Positions 33,012-42,988 of a stretch of 49,436 nt of DNA are shown one piece after another. Numbering within the stretch: the first letter of the stretch is position 1; each line of letters begins with the position of its first letter. The stretch is from positions 2,337 through 51,772 of the forward strand of contig QHWY01000095.1 in assembly GCA_003223875.1 (NCBI GenBank), read 5' to 3'. Origin of the DNA: Acidobacteriota bacterium (lineage in GTDB: Bacteria; Acidobacteriota; Terriglobia; 20CM-2-55-15). Below the pieces are notes generated by a model, which saw nothing but the letters and a program-made list of their open reading frames with translations, searched no databases and was not told where the DNA came from. The position numbers and the translations under genes were made by a program.

Positions 33012-33815
33012 ATGACTCGCATCGAAAAAAGATTTGCTCAGCTGAAATCCGATGGCGGAAAGGCGTTCATCCCCTACGTTACCGCAGGCGATCCCAGCTT
33101 GGAGATCACGCTTGAACTTGTTCTCGCTTTAGAGAAAGCAGGTGCGGATTTGATCGAACTCGGTGTGCCATTTTCAGACCCGATTGCCGATGGACCCGTC
33201 ATCCAGCGCGCGACAGATCGAGCGCTGCGGAACGGCGTGACGCTTCAAAAGGTTCTCAAGCTGGGTGAGAATATCCGCAAGAAATCCGAAATTCCGCTGA
33301 TCTTGTTCAGCTACTTTAACCCGCTTCTCAATCACGGCCTCGAGAGATTAGCCAAGGATGCAGTGAGCATGGGATTCGATGGAGTTCTCGCCAGCGATCT
33401 GACCTTAGAAGAATCGGGACCTTTTGTCCGCACAATGCGCGGTGCCGGTTTGAACACGATCTTCCTGGTAGCACCGACGAGCTCTGAAGAGCGGATGAAA
33501 AGGATAGCGGAAGCATCAACGGGATTCCTGTACGCGGTATCGCGCACCGGCGTGACCGGTGAGCGGCAGGAATTAGCCGCGGATCTGAAGGAATTTTTGC
33601 GCACGTTGCGTTCGTACACGAAAATGCCTATTGCCGTTGGTCTCGGAATTTCGCGGCCGGAGCACGTTCAAGCCGTATGGCAGGAAGCCGATGGAGCGAT
33701 CGTTGGTAGCGCCATTGTAAAAGAAATCGAAGAAGACATGCGCGACCCGGACGTCGACCTCGTCGGCATGGTATCGGCGTTCGCAAGATGGCTAAAGGAC
33801 CCATCTGGCAAATGA
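33012..33815 (+). CDS. trpA: Tryptophan synthase alpha subunit
   Basis: The 267-residue barrel has FIPYVTAGDPSLE, LIELGVPFSDPIADGPVIQR with the catalytic Glu and Asp, ILFSYFNPLLNHG, GFDGVLASDL, FLVAPTSSEERM and YAVSRTGVTG. It splits indole glycerol phosphate and passes indole to TrpB. The ATG at 33012 is decided by the ideal Shine-Dalgarno spacing and by the normal N terminus; longer frames translate the element. Overlaps the chorismate mutase start by 4 bases. Confidence 0.96.
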   Translation: MTRIEKRFAQLKSDGGKAFIPYVTAGDPSLEITLELVLALEKAGADLIELGVPFSDPIADGPVIQRATDRALRNGVTLQKVLKLGENIRKKSEIPLILFSYFNPLLNHGLERLAKDAVSMGFDGVLASDLTLEESGPFVRTMRGAGLNTIFLVAPTSSEERMKRIAEASTGFLYAVSRTGVTGERQELAADLKEFLRTLRSYTKMPIAVGLGISRPEHVQAVWQEADGAIVGSAIVKEIEEDMRDPDVDLVGMVSAFARWLKDPSGK

Positions 33816-34090
33816 GCATTGAAGATTGGCGGCGCAAGATTGATGAGATCGACAGAAAGCTCGTTGAGCTGCTGAATGAGCGTTCGAAGTGCGCCATCGA
33901 AATCGGAAGGATCAAACGTGCCCAAAACCTCCGTGTCTATGACCCGGAGCGGGAACAGGAAATTCTCGAGCGCGTCAAAGAAGCGAATTCCGGACCGCTC
34001 GATAACCACGGATTGCAGCGTTTGTTTGAACGGATCATCGACGAGTGCCGTCAAATCGAGCGGCTCGAACGTAAGAAGGAAACCACGTGA
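33812..34090 (+). CDS. Chorismate mutase, AroQ type
   Basis: The 92-residue all-helical protein starts MSIEDWRRKIDEIDRKLVEL and has LLNERSKCAIEIGRIKRAQ and VYDPEREQEILERV, the AroQ pattern with the active-site Arg and Lys. It turns chorismate into prephenate for tyrosine and phenylalanine. I chose the ATG at 33812 overlapping the trpA stop; an ATG at 33788 would add 8 residues. It directly abuts tyrA (no gap). No prephenate dehydratase is fused. Confidence 0.92.
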   Translation: MSIEDWRRKIDEIDRKLVELLNERSKCAIEIGRIKRAQNLRVYDPEREQEILERVKEANSGPLDNHGLQRLFERIIDECRQIERLERKKETT

Positions 34091-34876
34091 ATGGAACAAT
34101 TTCCACAACGCGTCACGATCTTTGGTGTCGGTCTGATCGGTGGGTCGCTGGCCCTGGCGCTCAAGCGCAGTTTCCCTGACATTCGAATCGCAGGCGTCGA
34201 TAAGGCCTCGGTACTCGACCGGGCACGGCAACTGAAGATCGTGGAAACCCTGGGTGTCGATCGCCCGGATCTCATCATTCTGGCGACACCAGTCGGCGAG
34301 ATTCTAAAATTGCTCGATCAATTCACCTCGAAGCACACCTTGGTGGTTGATGTCGGCAGTACAAAACTCGCGATTTGCCGTAAGGCCGAACGCCTTGCTG
34401 TTCCGTTCATTGGCGGACATCCCATGGCAGGCCAGGAGCATTCTGGCCCTGAAGCGGCAAACGTCGATCTGTTTCGCGATGCGCCGTTTTTTCTTTGTCC
34501 CGTTAAAACCACGCCGGATGGCGCTCTCGAACAATTACAACGAGTCGCGAAGTCGATCGGAGCGATACCCCACGTGATTTCCCCTGAAGACCACGACCGT
34601 TTGGTGGCGCAAATCAGCCATTTGCCTCAGGTCATCTCCACTCTTCTCGCCGACCAAACCTCAGCGCACAGAGAATTGGCTGGGCCCGGCCTGCGGTCCA
34701 TGACGCGCCTTGCCGGCAGCCCAGTTCACATTTGGCGTGATATCTTTAAGACCTCAGGCTTCTTGCCTCAGGAAATTCAGTCTTTCATCGAACGCCTTCA
34801 ACGCATTTTGGATTCGATGGAAGGAGGCAATTTTGATGAGATTGAAAGCCTTTTTAAACACGGAGAGTCCGAGTGA
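34091..34876 (+). CDS. tyrA: Prephenate (or arogenate) dehydrogenase
   Basis: The 261-residue protein begins with a dinucleotide fold, VTIFGVGLIGGSLALALKR, then ILATPVGEILKLL, VDVGSTKLAI, FIGGHPMAGQEHSGPEAA and a helical C-terminal domain with QISHLPQVISTLLAD. It oxidatively decarboxylates prephenate towards tyrosine. Substrate choice between prephenate and arogenate is not readable. There is no ACT domain, so feedback control by a C-terminal regulatory domain is absent. Overlaps the next gene by 4 bases. Confidence 0.92.
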   Translation: MEQFPQRVTIFGVGLIGGSLALALKRSFPDIRIAGVDKASVLDRARQLKIVETLGVDRPDLIILATPVGEILKLLDQFTSKHTLVVDVGSTKLAICRKAERLAVPFIGGHPMAGQEHSGPEAANVDLFRDAPFFLCPVKTTPDGALEQLQRVAKSIGAIPHVISPEDHDRLVAQISHLPQVISTLLADQTSAHRELAGPGLRSMTRLAGSPVHIWRDIFKTSGFLPQEIQSFIERLQRILDSMEGGNFDEIESLFKHGESE

Positions 34877-35577
34877 ATAAGGTCGTGCGCAGCGCGCGCG
34901 GAGCGATCGCAGATCTCGAGGATGGTGCGACCATCATGGCGGGAGGCTTTGGCCTTTGTGGTATTCCGGAAGATCTCATTAATGCCACACGCGAAAAAGG
35001 TGTGATGAATCTCACGGTCATCAGTAACAACGCCGGCGTTGATGGCATGGGTGTGGGGCTTCTCCTGGAGTCGCGTCAGATTCGGAAAATCATCGCGACT
35101 TATGTCGGAGAAAACCAGTTGTTCGAGAAGCTGGCGTTGGCGGGCGAGCTTGAAGTCGAGCTGAATCCTCAAGGAACGTTTGCGGAACGCATACGGGCGG
35201 GAGGCGCAGGCATCGCAGGATTCTTTACTCCGACGGGTTACGGTACCGTCGTCGCCGAAGGAAAAGAGACGCGGGAGTTCGATGGGCGAACCTACGTGTT
35301 CGAGCGTGCACTTAAAGCGGATTTCGCGTTCGTAAAAGCGTGGAAAGGCGATAAGTGGGGCAATCTTGTTTATAGAAAGACTGCGCGCAATTTTAATCCG
35401 GTTATGGCGACGGCCGGCCGTGTCACTATTGCCGAAGTGGAACACCTTGTCGAAGTAGGCTCTCTGGACCCAGATTGCATTCATACGCCTGCCATCTACA
35501 TCCAGCGAATCTTCCAAGCTACACCGTACGAAAAGCATATCGAGAGACGGACGGTCAGAAAAAGAGGCGCCGAGTGA
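34873..35577 (+). CDS. scoA: 3-oxoacid CoA-transferase subunit A
   Basis: The 234-residue subunit has the alpha-subunit signature [15 protein letters not shown], then [49 protein letters not shown] and FYTP-like [16 protein letters not shown]. With subunit B it moves CoA between succinyl-CoA and 3-oxo acids. Its GTG start overlaps the tyrA stop, placing a ketoacid/CoA step at the end of the aromatic run; the link may be only operonic, or it may deal with an aromatic or branched catabolite. Confidence 0.93.
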   Translation: MNKVVRSARGAIADLEDGATIMAGGFGLCGIPEDLINATREKGVMNLTVISNNAGVDGMGVGLLLESRQIRKIIATYVGENQLFEKLALAGELEVELNPQGTFAERIRAGGAGIAGFFTPTGYGTVVAEGKETREFDGRTYVFERALKADFAFVKAWKGDKWGNLVYRKTARNFNPVMATAGRVTIAEVEHLVEVGSLDPDCIHTPAIYIQRIFQATPYEKHIERRTVRKRGAE

Positions 35578-36236
35578 CTACGCTGCCGAAACGCGAGATC
35601 ATCGCACGCCGTATTGCCCGTGAATTACGGGATGGCTTTACAGTGAATCTCGGTATCGGAATGCCGACATTATGCGCTAACTACATTCGCAAGGGCCTCG
35701 ATGTCCTCTTACATTCCGAGAACGGATTGCTCGGCATCGGGCCTTATCCGTTCGAAGGCGAAGAGGACGCAGATCTAATCAATGCCGGCAAAGAGACAGT
35801 GACTGAACTTCCCGGCGCGTCGTATTTCTCCAGCGCGGATTCATTCGCAATGATTCGTGGAGGTCACGTGGACTTAACGGTGTTAGGCGCGATGGAAGTT
35901 GATGAGCGCGGAAACCTCGCAAACTGGACGATTCCCGGAAAGATGGTCAAAGGCATGGGTGGGGCCATGGATTTAGTGGCTGGTGCCAAGCGGGTGATCG
36001 TCGCTATGGAGCACGCGACCAAAGAAGGCCGGCCTAAAATTTTGAGGAAATGCACGCTGCCGCTGACGGGAACGGAAGTCGTCGACACAATCGTTACCGA
36101 ATTGTGCTTGATCGACGTGACGGACCGGGGATTAGTACTGCGAGAACTCCGGTCCGACATTACTCTGGAGCAAGTTCAGCAAATGACCGAACCCAAGCTG
36201 GCGGTTGAAGGCGAAATCAAGAGGCTGGAGTTTTGA
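35574..36236 (+). CDS. scoB: 3-oxoacid CoA-transferase subunit B
   Basis: The 220-residue subunit has [15 protein letters not shown], the catalytic Glu in [49 protein letters not shown] and [16 protein letters not shown] chose the GTG at 35574, which overlaps the subunit A stop (GTGA) and gives a standard N terminus; the upstream ATG is shadow. It overlaps the next small gene through its own stop (TTGA). Confidence 0.93.
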   Translation: MTTLPKREIIARRIARELRDGFTVNLGIGMPTLCANYIRKGLDVLLHSENGLLGIGPYPFEGEEDADLINAGKETVTELPGASYFSSADSFAMIRGGHVDLTVLGAMEVDERGNLANWTIPGKMVKGMGGAMDLVAGAKRVIVAMEHATKEGRPKILRKCTLPLTGTEVVDTIVTELCLIDVTDRGLVLRELRSDITLEQVQQMTEPKLAVEGEIKRLEF

Positions 36237-36538
36237 AGCTCAATTCGATCGTTATCGTCAACCTGCAGAGTCCAAGAGAACGTTTTTTTGGACGTCTCTT
36301 GGATGTGGCTACACACGGCATCACCGTCCGAGGGATCGATCTCAACGCGTTTGGAGATTGGATGGATCACATCACTCATCGGGAAGAAAGTGGTGTTCAA
36401 CCGAACACGGTGTTCTTTCCAATGCATCGGATCGAGAAAATCATTTTGGATGAAGGCATCGGCGCGATTCCGTCCTTATCCGATACTTTCCTTACCAAGG
36501 TCGGCTCAGCGGTCGAAGAACATTTGGAGCAGGAATGA
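36233..36538 (+). CDS. Conserved-looking 101-residue protein, unknown function
   Basis: The frame starts at a TTG overlapping the scoB stop (TTGA) and ends with a 4-base overlap on ugd, so it is locked into the operon. It reads [20 protein letters not shown], then [20 protein letters not shown] and [20 protein letters not shown]. The pattern of short beta strands with conserved-looking [10 protein letters not shown] suggests a small beta-barrel, Sm-like fold, but that is a guess. I recall similar small proteins in Acidobacteria without a known role. A TTG start may mean low expression. Confidence 0.75.
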   Translation: MKLNSIVIVNLQSPRERFFGRLLDVATHGITVRGIDLNAFGDWMDHITHREESGVQPNTVFFPMHRIEKIILDEGIGAIPSLSDTFLTKVGSAVEEHLEQE

Positions 36539-37836
36539 ATATCGGTGTTATTGGAACAGGTTATGTCGGCTTAGTGGCAGGAAGCTGTTTTGCGGAGAGC
36601 GGCAACGATGTGTGGTGTGTCGATAACGATTCCGCCAAAATCGAAAAGCTTCGCCAGGGAGTTATTTCGATCTATGAGCCCGGCTTGCCGGAAATCGTTG
36701 AACGGAATCTGCGCGAAGAGCGGCTCACCTTCACCACTGATCTCGACGCAGCAGTGAAGAAATCATTTGTACTCTTCATCGCAGTCGGCACACCGACCAC
36801 ACCCAGCGGCGCTGCCGATTTGACTGCAGTTTTCGATGTGGCTCGGGCGATCGGCCGGGCGATGGATCGGTACAAAGTAATCGTCGTCAAGTCCACCGTT
36901 CCGGTCGGCACGAGTGAAAACATTCGGGCGATTCTCAAAAGCGAAACAGAACATCCATTCGATCTCCTGTCCAATCCGGAGTTCCTGAAACAAGGCGCAG
37001 CGGTCGAAGATTTTATGAAGCCGGATCGCGTCGTCGTTGGGGCGGATGATATCCGCGCGGCTGAAATTCTCCGCGATCTTTACGCGCCTTTTGTTCGGAC
37101 CGGCAGTCCCGTACTGATCGCCGATGTGCGCACGGCGGAGTTGTTGAAATACGCCGCCAACGCGTTTCTCGCGGCGCGCATTTCATTCATGAACGAAATT
37201 GCGAATCTTTGCGAGCATGTCGGCGCCAATGTCGATATGATCCGAAAGGGGCTGGCGGCGGATTCGCGAATCGGCCCGGCATTCCTATTTCCCGGGGTCG
37301 GTTTCGGGGGCAGTTGTTTTCCCAAAGACATTCGCGCGTTAGCCGAGACGGGTCGGCAACATCACTATGAAATGAAAATACTCGAGGCGGTTGGCGCTGT
37401 GAACGACAATCAAGCTCACGGATTTGCCGAAAAGGTCCTCCGTCACTTTAACGGTAACCTTCGCGACGCGCGGCTCGCCGTCTGGGGATTGTCCTTTAAA
37501 CCGCGAACGAATGATATGCGCGATGCTCCGTCTATTAAGATTATCGAGACTCTTCTCTCGAAGCACGCCACGATCATCGCTTACGATCCCGAAGCTCTCG
37601 ACGAAGCCAAAAAGATTTTCGGAACGCGAATTCAATTAGCATCGAATAATTATGGTTGTGTAGAAGGAGCGGACGCCCTTCTGTTGATCACAGAGTGGCA
37701 GGCATTCCGAAATCCGAATTTCGAACGGATGAAGAGTGTCATGCGGCAACCGGTTATCTTTGACGGCCGTAATATCTACGATCCTGGACAAGTGCGGCAG
37801 CTCGGTTTTACGTACTACAGCATGGGGAGAGCATGA
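36535..37836 (+). CDS. ugd: UDP-glucose 6-dehydrogenase
   Basis: The 433-residue protein has the NAD fold [71 protein letters not shown], the catalytic Cys in [14 protein letters not shown] and the C-terminal [16 protein letters not shown]. It oxidises UDP-glucose to UDP-glucuronate, the substrate of the next enzyme. Overlaps on both sides are 4 bases. Confidence 0.96.
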   Translation: MNIGVIGTGYVGLVAGSCFAESGNDVWCVDNDSAKIEKLRQGVISIYEPGLPEIVERNLREERLTFTTDLDAAVKKSFVLFIAVGTPTTPSGAADLTAVFDVARAIGRAMDRYKVIVVKSTVPVGTSENIRAILKSETEHPFDLLSNPEFLKQGAAVEDFMKPDRVVVGADDIRAAEILRDLYAPFVRTGSPVLIADVRTAELLKYAANAFLAARISFMNEIANLCEHVGANVDMIRKGLAADSRIGPAFLFPGVGFGGSCFPKDIRALAETGRQHHYEMKILEAVGAVNDNQAHGFAEKVLRHFNGNLRDARLAVWGLSFKPRTNDMRDAPSIKIIETLLSKHATIIAYDPEALDEAKKIFGTRIQLASNNYGCVEGADALLLITEWQAFRNPNFERMKSVMRQPVIFDGRNIYDPGQVRQLGFTYYSMGRA

Positions 37837-38777
37837 GAGCTGTCGTAACCGGCGGGGCAGGCTTCTTAGGCAGCCACCTCTGTGATCGTTTGCTGGACGC
37901 GGGTTACGATGTAGTTTGTCTGGATAATCTTCTTACCGGAAACACCAGCAATATCGGGCACCTTCTCGGCCATCCGAATTTCAAATTCGTCAAATACAAC
38001 GTTACGGATTACTTATTCATTGATGGTCCCGTCGATGCAGTTCTGCATTTCGCGTCGCCCGCATCGCCAATCGATTACCTGGAGATGCCGATCCAGACGT
38101 TGAAAGTCGGATCTCTCGGAACCCACAAAGCACTCGGATTAGCAAAAGAAAAGAAAGCTCGATTCCTCCTCGCGAGCACTTCCGAAGTCTATGGGGATCC
38201 TCTAGTGAATCCGCAGCCTGAGACCTATTGGGGCAATGTCAATCCTATTGGGCCTCGCGGTGTTTACGATGAGGCAAAGCGTTTTGCGGAAGCGCTGACG
38301 ATGGCGTACAGGCGGTATCACAAGATCGATGCACGTGTTGTACGGATCTTCAACACGTACGGTCCCCGAATGCGTCCCAACGATGGACGGGTCGTTTCAA
38401 ACTTCATCGTACAGGCGCTCGATGGAAAACCTCTCACCATCTATGGCGACGGGTCTCAGACGCGCAGCTTCTGCTACGTATCCGACCTGATCAGCGGCAT
38501 CCTGGCGCTGCTCAAGGCCGCGCCGTCCAAGGAGATGGATCAGCCGTTTAATATCGGCAATCCCGAAGAGCGGACCGTACGCGACCTCGCAATAAAAATT
38601 CTCGCGCTGACCGGAAGCTCGAGTCGGATCGAGTACCACGACCTGCCCATTGATGATCCGCACGTCCGATGTCCGGATATCAGGCGTGCGAAATCCATTC
38701 TGGGGTGGCAGCCAGTGATCAGTACCGATGAAGGCCTTCAGCATACGATCGATTATTTCAGCAGGTTGACCTCGTGA
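37833..38777 (+). CDS. uxs: UDP-glucuronate decarboxylase (UDP-xylose synthase type)
   Basis: The 314-residue extended SDR has [67 protein letters not shown], the catalytic [28 protein letters not shown] and [14 protein letters not shown]; the SPxxY and RPNDGRV segments are typical of UXS. It makes UDP-xylose from UDP-glucuronate for surface polysaccharide. Neighbours ugd and galE support a nucleotide-sugar module. Confidence 0.92.
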   Translation: MRAVVTGGAGFLGSHLCDRLLDAGYDVVCLDNLLTGNTSNIGHLLGHPNFKFVKYNVTDYLFIDGPVDAVLHFASPASPIDYLEMPIQTLKVGSLGTHKALGLAKEKKARFLLASTSEVYGDPLVNPQPETYWGNVNPIGPRGVYDEAKRFAEALTMAYRRYHKIDARVVRIFNTYGPRMRPNDGRVVSNFIVQALDGKPLTIYGDGSQTRSFCYVSDLISGILALLKAAPSKEMDQPFNIGNPEERTVRDLAIKILALTGSSSRIEYHDLPIDDPHVRCPDIRRAKSILGWQPVISTDEGLQHTIDYFSRLTS

Positions 38778-39748
38778 TCCTCGTCACCGGAGGCGCCGGG
38801 TATATCGGAAGTCACGCCGTAAAGGCGCTCAAAAGAGCGGGATTTCAGCCGCTCATCTTCGATAACTTTTCGACCGGACATCACGCCTTCATCAAAGGAA
38901 CAGCGGCTTTTGAGGGCGATGTCCGCAATATCGAGGATCTCGCTCGCGCCTTCGCTGAATATCCGGTCGATGGAGTTTTGCATTTTGCGGGAAAAGCTCT
39001 CGTGGCTGAATCCATCGAAAAGCCTGAACTGTATTACGAGACCAATCTTCAAGGCGGTCTTAACCTGTTGAACGCGATGATGAAATGCGGTGTGAAGTAT
39101 CTAATCTTCTCATCCACGTGCGCGACGTACGGTAATCCGCAGCAGGTGCCGATTCCCGAAGATCATCCTCAGAATCCCATCAATCCATACGGGGAATCAA
39201 AGCTCGCTTTCGAGCGGGCGATACGATGGTTCCATCAAGCGCATGGTTTGCAATATTTGTCGCTCCGGTATTTCAACGCCGCAGGCGCTGACGCAGACGG
39301 CGAGTATGGAGAGGATCATGATCCCGAGACACACTTGATCCCGCTCGTGCTCGATGCGGCGGCGGGGCGGCGTCCGGATGTAAAAATTTTCGGGACTGAT
39401 TATCCGACACCCGACGGTACTTGCCTCCGCGATTACATTCATGTCGCGGATCTCGCTGTCGCACACGTCATCGGCTTACAGGCGCTGATGGAGGGCCGTC
39501 TTGAATCCCAGGCGATCAATCTGGGCACAGGCTGCGGCTATTCCGTTCGCGAAGTGATCGAAGCCGCGCGTCGCATTACCGGAAAAGAGTTCCTCGTCCG
39601 CGAGACCTCGCGGCGGCCAGGAGACCCACCTAAACTGATCGCGGCGGTCGATCGAGGCAAAAAAGTGTTAGGCTGGACCGCCGTCCAGAGCCATTTGGAA
39701 AATATTGTTCAATCCGCCTGGAATTGGGCCTGTAAACGCCGTTCCTAG
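38774..39748 (+). CDS. galE: UDP-glucose 4-epimerase
   Basis: The 324-residue SDR has [66 protein letters not shown], catalytic [44 protein letters not shown] and [15 protein letters not shown], all diagnostic of GalE. GTG start overlapping the uxs stop. It is the last gene of the plus-strand run and ends 6 bases before a convergent gene. It could also act on UDP-xylose/arabinose, as some members do. Confidence 0.92.
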   Translation: MILVTGGAGYIGSHAVKALKRAGFQPLIFDNFSTGHHAFIKGTAAFEGDVRNIEDLARAFAEYPVDGVLHFAGKALVAESIEKPELYYETNLQGGLNLLNAMMKCGVKYLIFSSTCATYGNPQQVPIPEDHPQNPINPYGESKLAFERAIRWFHQAHGLQYLSLRYFNAAGADADGEYGEDHDPETHLIPLVLDAAAGRRPDVKIFGTDYPTPDGTCLRDYIHVADLAVAHVIGLQALMEGRLESQAINLGTGCGYSVREVIEAARRITGKEFLVRETSRRPGDPPKLIAAVDRGKKVLGWTAVQSHLENIVQSAWNWACKRRS

Positions 39749-39754
39749 CGAAGT

Positions 39755-40183
39755 TTATTCGTCGATTTCAGTTTCGAGAACGCGGGACAGGGCGGCTGCA
39801 AAGGCTACGCAGGAGAATGCAGGCTTTGCGACAATATCCCTGACCTTCTGTGCGTTCGCCGTAATTTCGCCGGCGATTATTTCGAGTTTCGAATCCACAT
39901 GGGAGAGGGCGTTCATGTACTGTTGCTGAGCCCGGTCGAGCATGGGTTCGAATTCTGCAATTTTGATTTTTGCCGTTCCGGTTACTGCAATAGCTTGCTC
40001 GGAAACAAATTGCAACGTCGTCAGCCATGCCTTCGTTTCGCTGCTGGTGCCAAACGCGGAAACAGTTGCGGTAAGTTTTGAGGTAAACCGGGCGAAGCCT
40101 CTGTACGCAAACCAAATCAAAAGCGTGTTTACTATGACGGCAACACTGACAAACGCGAGGAAGATGACAATCCTTGTCTCCAT
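39755..40183 (-). CDS. Single-pass membrane protein with a helical tail, unknown function
   Basis: The 142-residue protein has one N-terminal membrane span (VIFLAFVSVAVIVNTLLIWF) and then about 110 residues of alpha helix with coiled-coil spacing (DRAQQQYMNALSHVDSKLEI). This resembles DUF948-like or truncated chemoreceptor-type proteins, but no clear motif is seen. It lies 17 bases downstream of the MFS pump gene on the same strand, so it may be the last gene of the efflux operon. Confidence 0.6.
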   Translation of the reverse strand: METRIVIFLAFVSVAVIVNTLLIWFAYRGFARFTSKLTATVSAFGTSSETKAWLTTLQFVSEQAIAVTGTAKIKIAEFEPMLDRAQQQYMNALSHVDSKLEIIAGEITANAQKVRDIVAKPAFSCVAFAAALSRVLETEIDE

Positions 40184-40200
40184 TGCGGCCTATATTAGCA

Positions 40201-41763
40201 TCAGTGCGCAGCGACTGGGGCCTGAGCTGGCTTTGGCCTTTTCATAATGAAGACAAGTGGTAGGACAATGACGAACACAAGAGCAAGGATCCGGAATAGC
40301 TGGACGAAAGCAACCATCACCGCTTGCCGGCTCACCATACCGGACAGCACGAGATACGCGGCATTCGTCGCGGTAGAAAAGTCCAGTCCTCGCGATATGA
40401 ACCCGGTGCGAATCTGCTCCAGCAACATTCTTGTCCGGGCATCGAACGCGCTCACGTGCGCGCCCAGAATGTTGTATTGCGTTTGGGTGTTGCGGCTGAG
40501 CATTGTTGCGATACTCGCAATCCCGACGCTTCCGCCGAGATTCCGCATCAAATTAAAGATGCTGGTCGCATTTCCGAGTTCTTGTTTGGGAATTCGGCTC
40601 ATCGTCACAGTCGTTAGCGGCACAAAGATGAAACCCATCGAAATGCCCTGGAAGAATTGCGGCCAAAAGATATCCCAATATCCGATTTGCAAATTAAGGG
40701 ATCCCAGCGCGAACAAGGTTATTGCGCCTCCCACTAATCCACAGCTAAGCAGCTTTCTCGGATCAACTCGCCCGACGAGCGCTCCGACCAGGGGCATTGC
40801 GATAAATGACCCGATTCCTCGCGGAGACATCGCTATGCCTGCTTCGATAGCGGGATAGCCAAGAACGGTCTGCAGAAAGAGCGGCAATAGAACAAGGCTA
40901 CCGTAAAGGACAAATCCGAGGGTTGTCATAAGAACCACGCCGCTACTGTACGTCCTCTCCTTGAAAACGTGGAGATGGAGCACGGGATCGGCCGTATACA
41001 TCTCGCGAACAATGAACATGACGAGCATGACTGCCGCGAGGATCAGCGTCCATATGATCCAAGCCGACGAGAACCAGTCCTCCTGTTGTCCCTTATCCAG
41101 CACAAGCTGAAGGCTTCCGATACCGACAGCAAGCATTCCAATTCCCCATGTATCGACTTTCGCCGCGGAGCGCCGGATGTATGGAGGATCGAAGATGAAT
41201 AACTTCGTCATGATGATCGAAGCGATTCCGACAGGAATATTGACGTAGAAGATCCAACGCCACGAATAGTTATCCGTGAGCCAGCCTCCCAAAACCGGTC
41301 CAAGCATCGGGGCCACCACAATGCCCAGGCCCCATACTCCCATTGCTTTGCCTTGTTGAGCCGGGGGAAAGGCTTCGAGCATCACGGCCTGAGACACAGG
41401 CTGAAGAACACCACCGGTCAGCCCCTGCACGATACGAAAAGCGACCAGCCATGCCAGGCTTGGAGCGAAGCCGCAGAAGAAAGAGGCCGACGTGAATCCA
41501 ACCACAGAGGTCATCAACAGACGTTTCCGGCCGAAATAGTTCGCCAGCCAGCCAGTAATCGGCAGGACAATCGCGTTCGCGACGAGATACGAGGTGAGTG
41601 CCCACGTGGCCTCTTCCGGGGTTGCGGAAAGATTACCCGCGATGTGCGGTAAGGACACGTTCACGACTGTCGTGTCCAGAACTTCCATGAAAGTGCTGAA
41701 CATTACCGAGATCACGATGATCCACGGATTAATGTGCGGAATGCCGGTGTCTCGCCTTTCCAT
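40201..41763 (-). CDS. emrB: MFS drug efflux transporter, DHA2 (EmrB/QacA) family
   Basis: The 520-residue protein has about 14 hydrophobic spans. Motifs include FMEVLDTTVVNVSLPHIAGN (DHA motif D1), GWLANYFGRKRLL (motif A), FRIVQGLTGGVLQPVSQAV (motif B) and GLGIVVAPMLGPVLGGWLTD (motif C, antiporters). It sits 10 bases after the membrane-fusion protein gene, so it is the inner-membrane pump of a tripartite EmrAB-TolC system that expels hydrophobic toxins. The symbol is by family; the substrate is unknown. Confidence 0.93.
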   Translation of the reverse strand: MERRDTGIPHINPWIIVISVMFSTFMEVLDTTVVNVSLPHIAGNLSATPEEATWALTSYLVANAIVLPITGWLANYFGRKRLLMTSVVGFTSASFFCGFAPSLAWLVAFRIVQGLTGGVLQPVSQAVMLEAFPPAQQGKAMGVWGLGIVVAPMLGPVLGGWLTDNYSWRWIFYVNIPVGIASIIMTKLFIFDPPYIRRSAAKVDTWGIGMLAVGIGSLQLVLDKGQQEDWFSSAWIIWTLILAAVMLVMFIVREMYTADPVLHLHVFKERTYSSGVVLMTTLGFVLYGSLVLLPLFLQTVLGYPAIEAGIAMSPRGIGSFIAMPLVGALVGRVDPRKLLSCGLVGGAITLFALGSLNLQIGYWDIFWPQFFQGISMGFIFVPLTTVTMSRIPKQELGNATSIFNLMRNLGGSVGIASIATMLSRNTQTQYNILGAHVSAFDARTRMLLEQIRTGFISRGLDFSTATNAAYLVLSGMVSRQAVMVAFVQLFRILALVFVIVLPLVFIMKRPKPAQAPVAAH

Positions 41764-41773
41764 GTCCGTTGTA

Positions 41774-42988
41774 TTACTTCACTTTCACCTTAACAACAAC
41801 CGACATGCCAGGGCGGAGCTGGTGTTCGGCATCTTCTCCTTGATCAAACACCAGCTTGACAGGAATGCGTTGAACCACTTTGACGTAATTGCCGGTCGCG
41901 TTTTCCGGTGGAAGCAAACTGAATTTTGCGCCCGTCGCAGAGGCGATGCTGTCCACGTGGACCTTGTAAATCCGTCCGCCATAAGCGTCGACCGAAACTG
42001 TCGCCGATTGTCCAGGATGCATCCCTGCAAGCTGTGTCTCTTTGAAATTAGCCGTCACCCAAATGACGTCTTGCGGAATGACCGACATCGTTGGTTGACC
42101 GGGCTGAACAACTTGTCCCGTCTCGACGGTTTTTTTGCTGACGATACCTGATACTGGCGCTTTGATACTCGTGTACTCCAGATTCAGCCGTGCTTGATCA
42201 AGAGCGGCTTTAGCGAGCTGCTGACGGGCTTCGGCGGATTGAGCCTGCGCTCTAGTGATGGTGATCTGCTGAGGAGCCGTTTTTGCGGCCTCCGCTTCGG
42301 CTTGTGCCTGCTGCAATTGTGCCTGCGATTGCCCGACTCTCGCCTGAGCGGCAGCCACTTCGTGTTCCGCCTGCAGGACCCCTGCCTGCGCTGATTCAAC
42401 CGCGGCATGAGCGGCATCAGCAGCACCAACAGCAGCATCGTACTGTTGTTGCGAAATTTCATCTTTCGCGATGAGCTGTTTCATCCTTGCCAGATCGCGC
42501 GCGCTTTTTGTCGCGTTCGCCTGTGCTTCACGCACGCGCGCCTGCGCTGAATTGAGCCTCGCTTGCGCCGCCAGAAGCTCCTTGTTTGCCAGTTCGACGC
42601 CGCCTTTGGCCCGTTCGGCAATGGCTTCGGACGACGTGATCTGGGCGCCGGCTGCACTGGTCGCGACAGGCAGGCCCGCACGCGCTGCGATGACGCCGGC
42701 TTGAGCTTCGGATAGATCCGCCTTGGCGCGGGCGACGGCGATTTCATAATCACGTGCATCGAGTTGGACGAGCACAGTGCCGGCCTCAACCGGCTGATTG
42801 TCGCGCACGTTTACAGAAGTGATCGTTCCTCCGACCTTTGCGTTGACTGGATGAATATGGCCTTCAATTTGAGCATCGTCTGTGGATTCCCATTGCGACA
42901 GGTACCGCCATCCCGCGTATGCGGCGATAATCAGAACGAGAACAACCGGTATCAGCAGCCATCTAGCGCGGAGAAGCTTCGCCATCAC
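41774..42988 (-). CDS. emrA: HlyD/EmrA family membrane fusion protein
   Basis: The 404-residue protein has one N-terminal span (WLLIPVVLVLIIAAYAGW), then STDDAQIEGHIHPVNAKVGG and a lipoyl-like half. A very alanine/glutamine-rich coiled-coil hairpin follows (about 90-250, e.g. AQARLNSAQARVREAQA), then the second lipoyl half and barrel (YTSIKAPVSGIVSKKTVETG, TANFKETQLAGMHPGQSATV). It bridges EmrB and the TolC protein across the periplasm. The start overlaps the TolC gene stop by 4 bases. Confidence 0.93.
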   Translation of the reverse strand: MMAKLLRARWLLIPVVLVLIIAAYAGWRYLSQWESTDDAQIEGHIHPVNAKVGGTITSVNVRDNQPVEAGTVLVQLDARDYEIAVARAKADLSEAQAGVIAARAGLPVATSAAGAQITSSEAIAERAKGGVELANKELLAAQARLNSAQARVREAQANATKSARDLARMKQLIAKDEISQQQYDAAVGAADAAHAAVESAQAGVLQAEHEVAAAQARVGQSQAQLQQAQAEAEAAKTAPQQITITRAQAQSAEARQQLAKAALDQARLNLEYTSIKAPVSGIVSKKTVETGQVVQPGQPTMSVIPQDVIWVTANFKETQLAGMHPGQSATVSVDAYGGRIYKVHVDSIASATGAKFSLLPPENATGNYVKVVQRIPVKLVFDQGEDAEHQLRPGMSVVVKVKVK

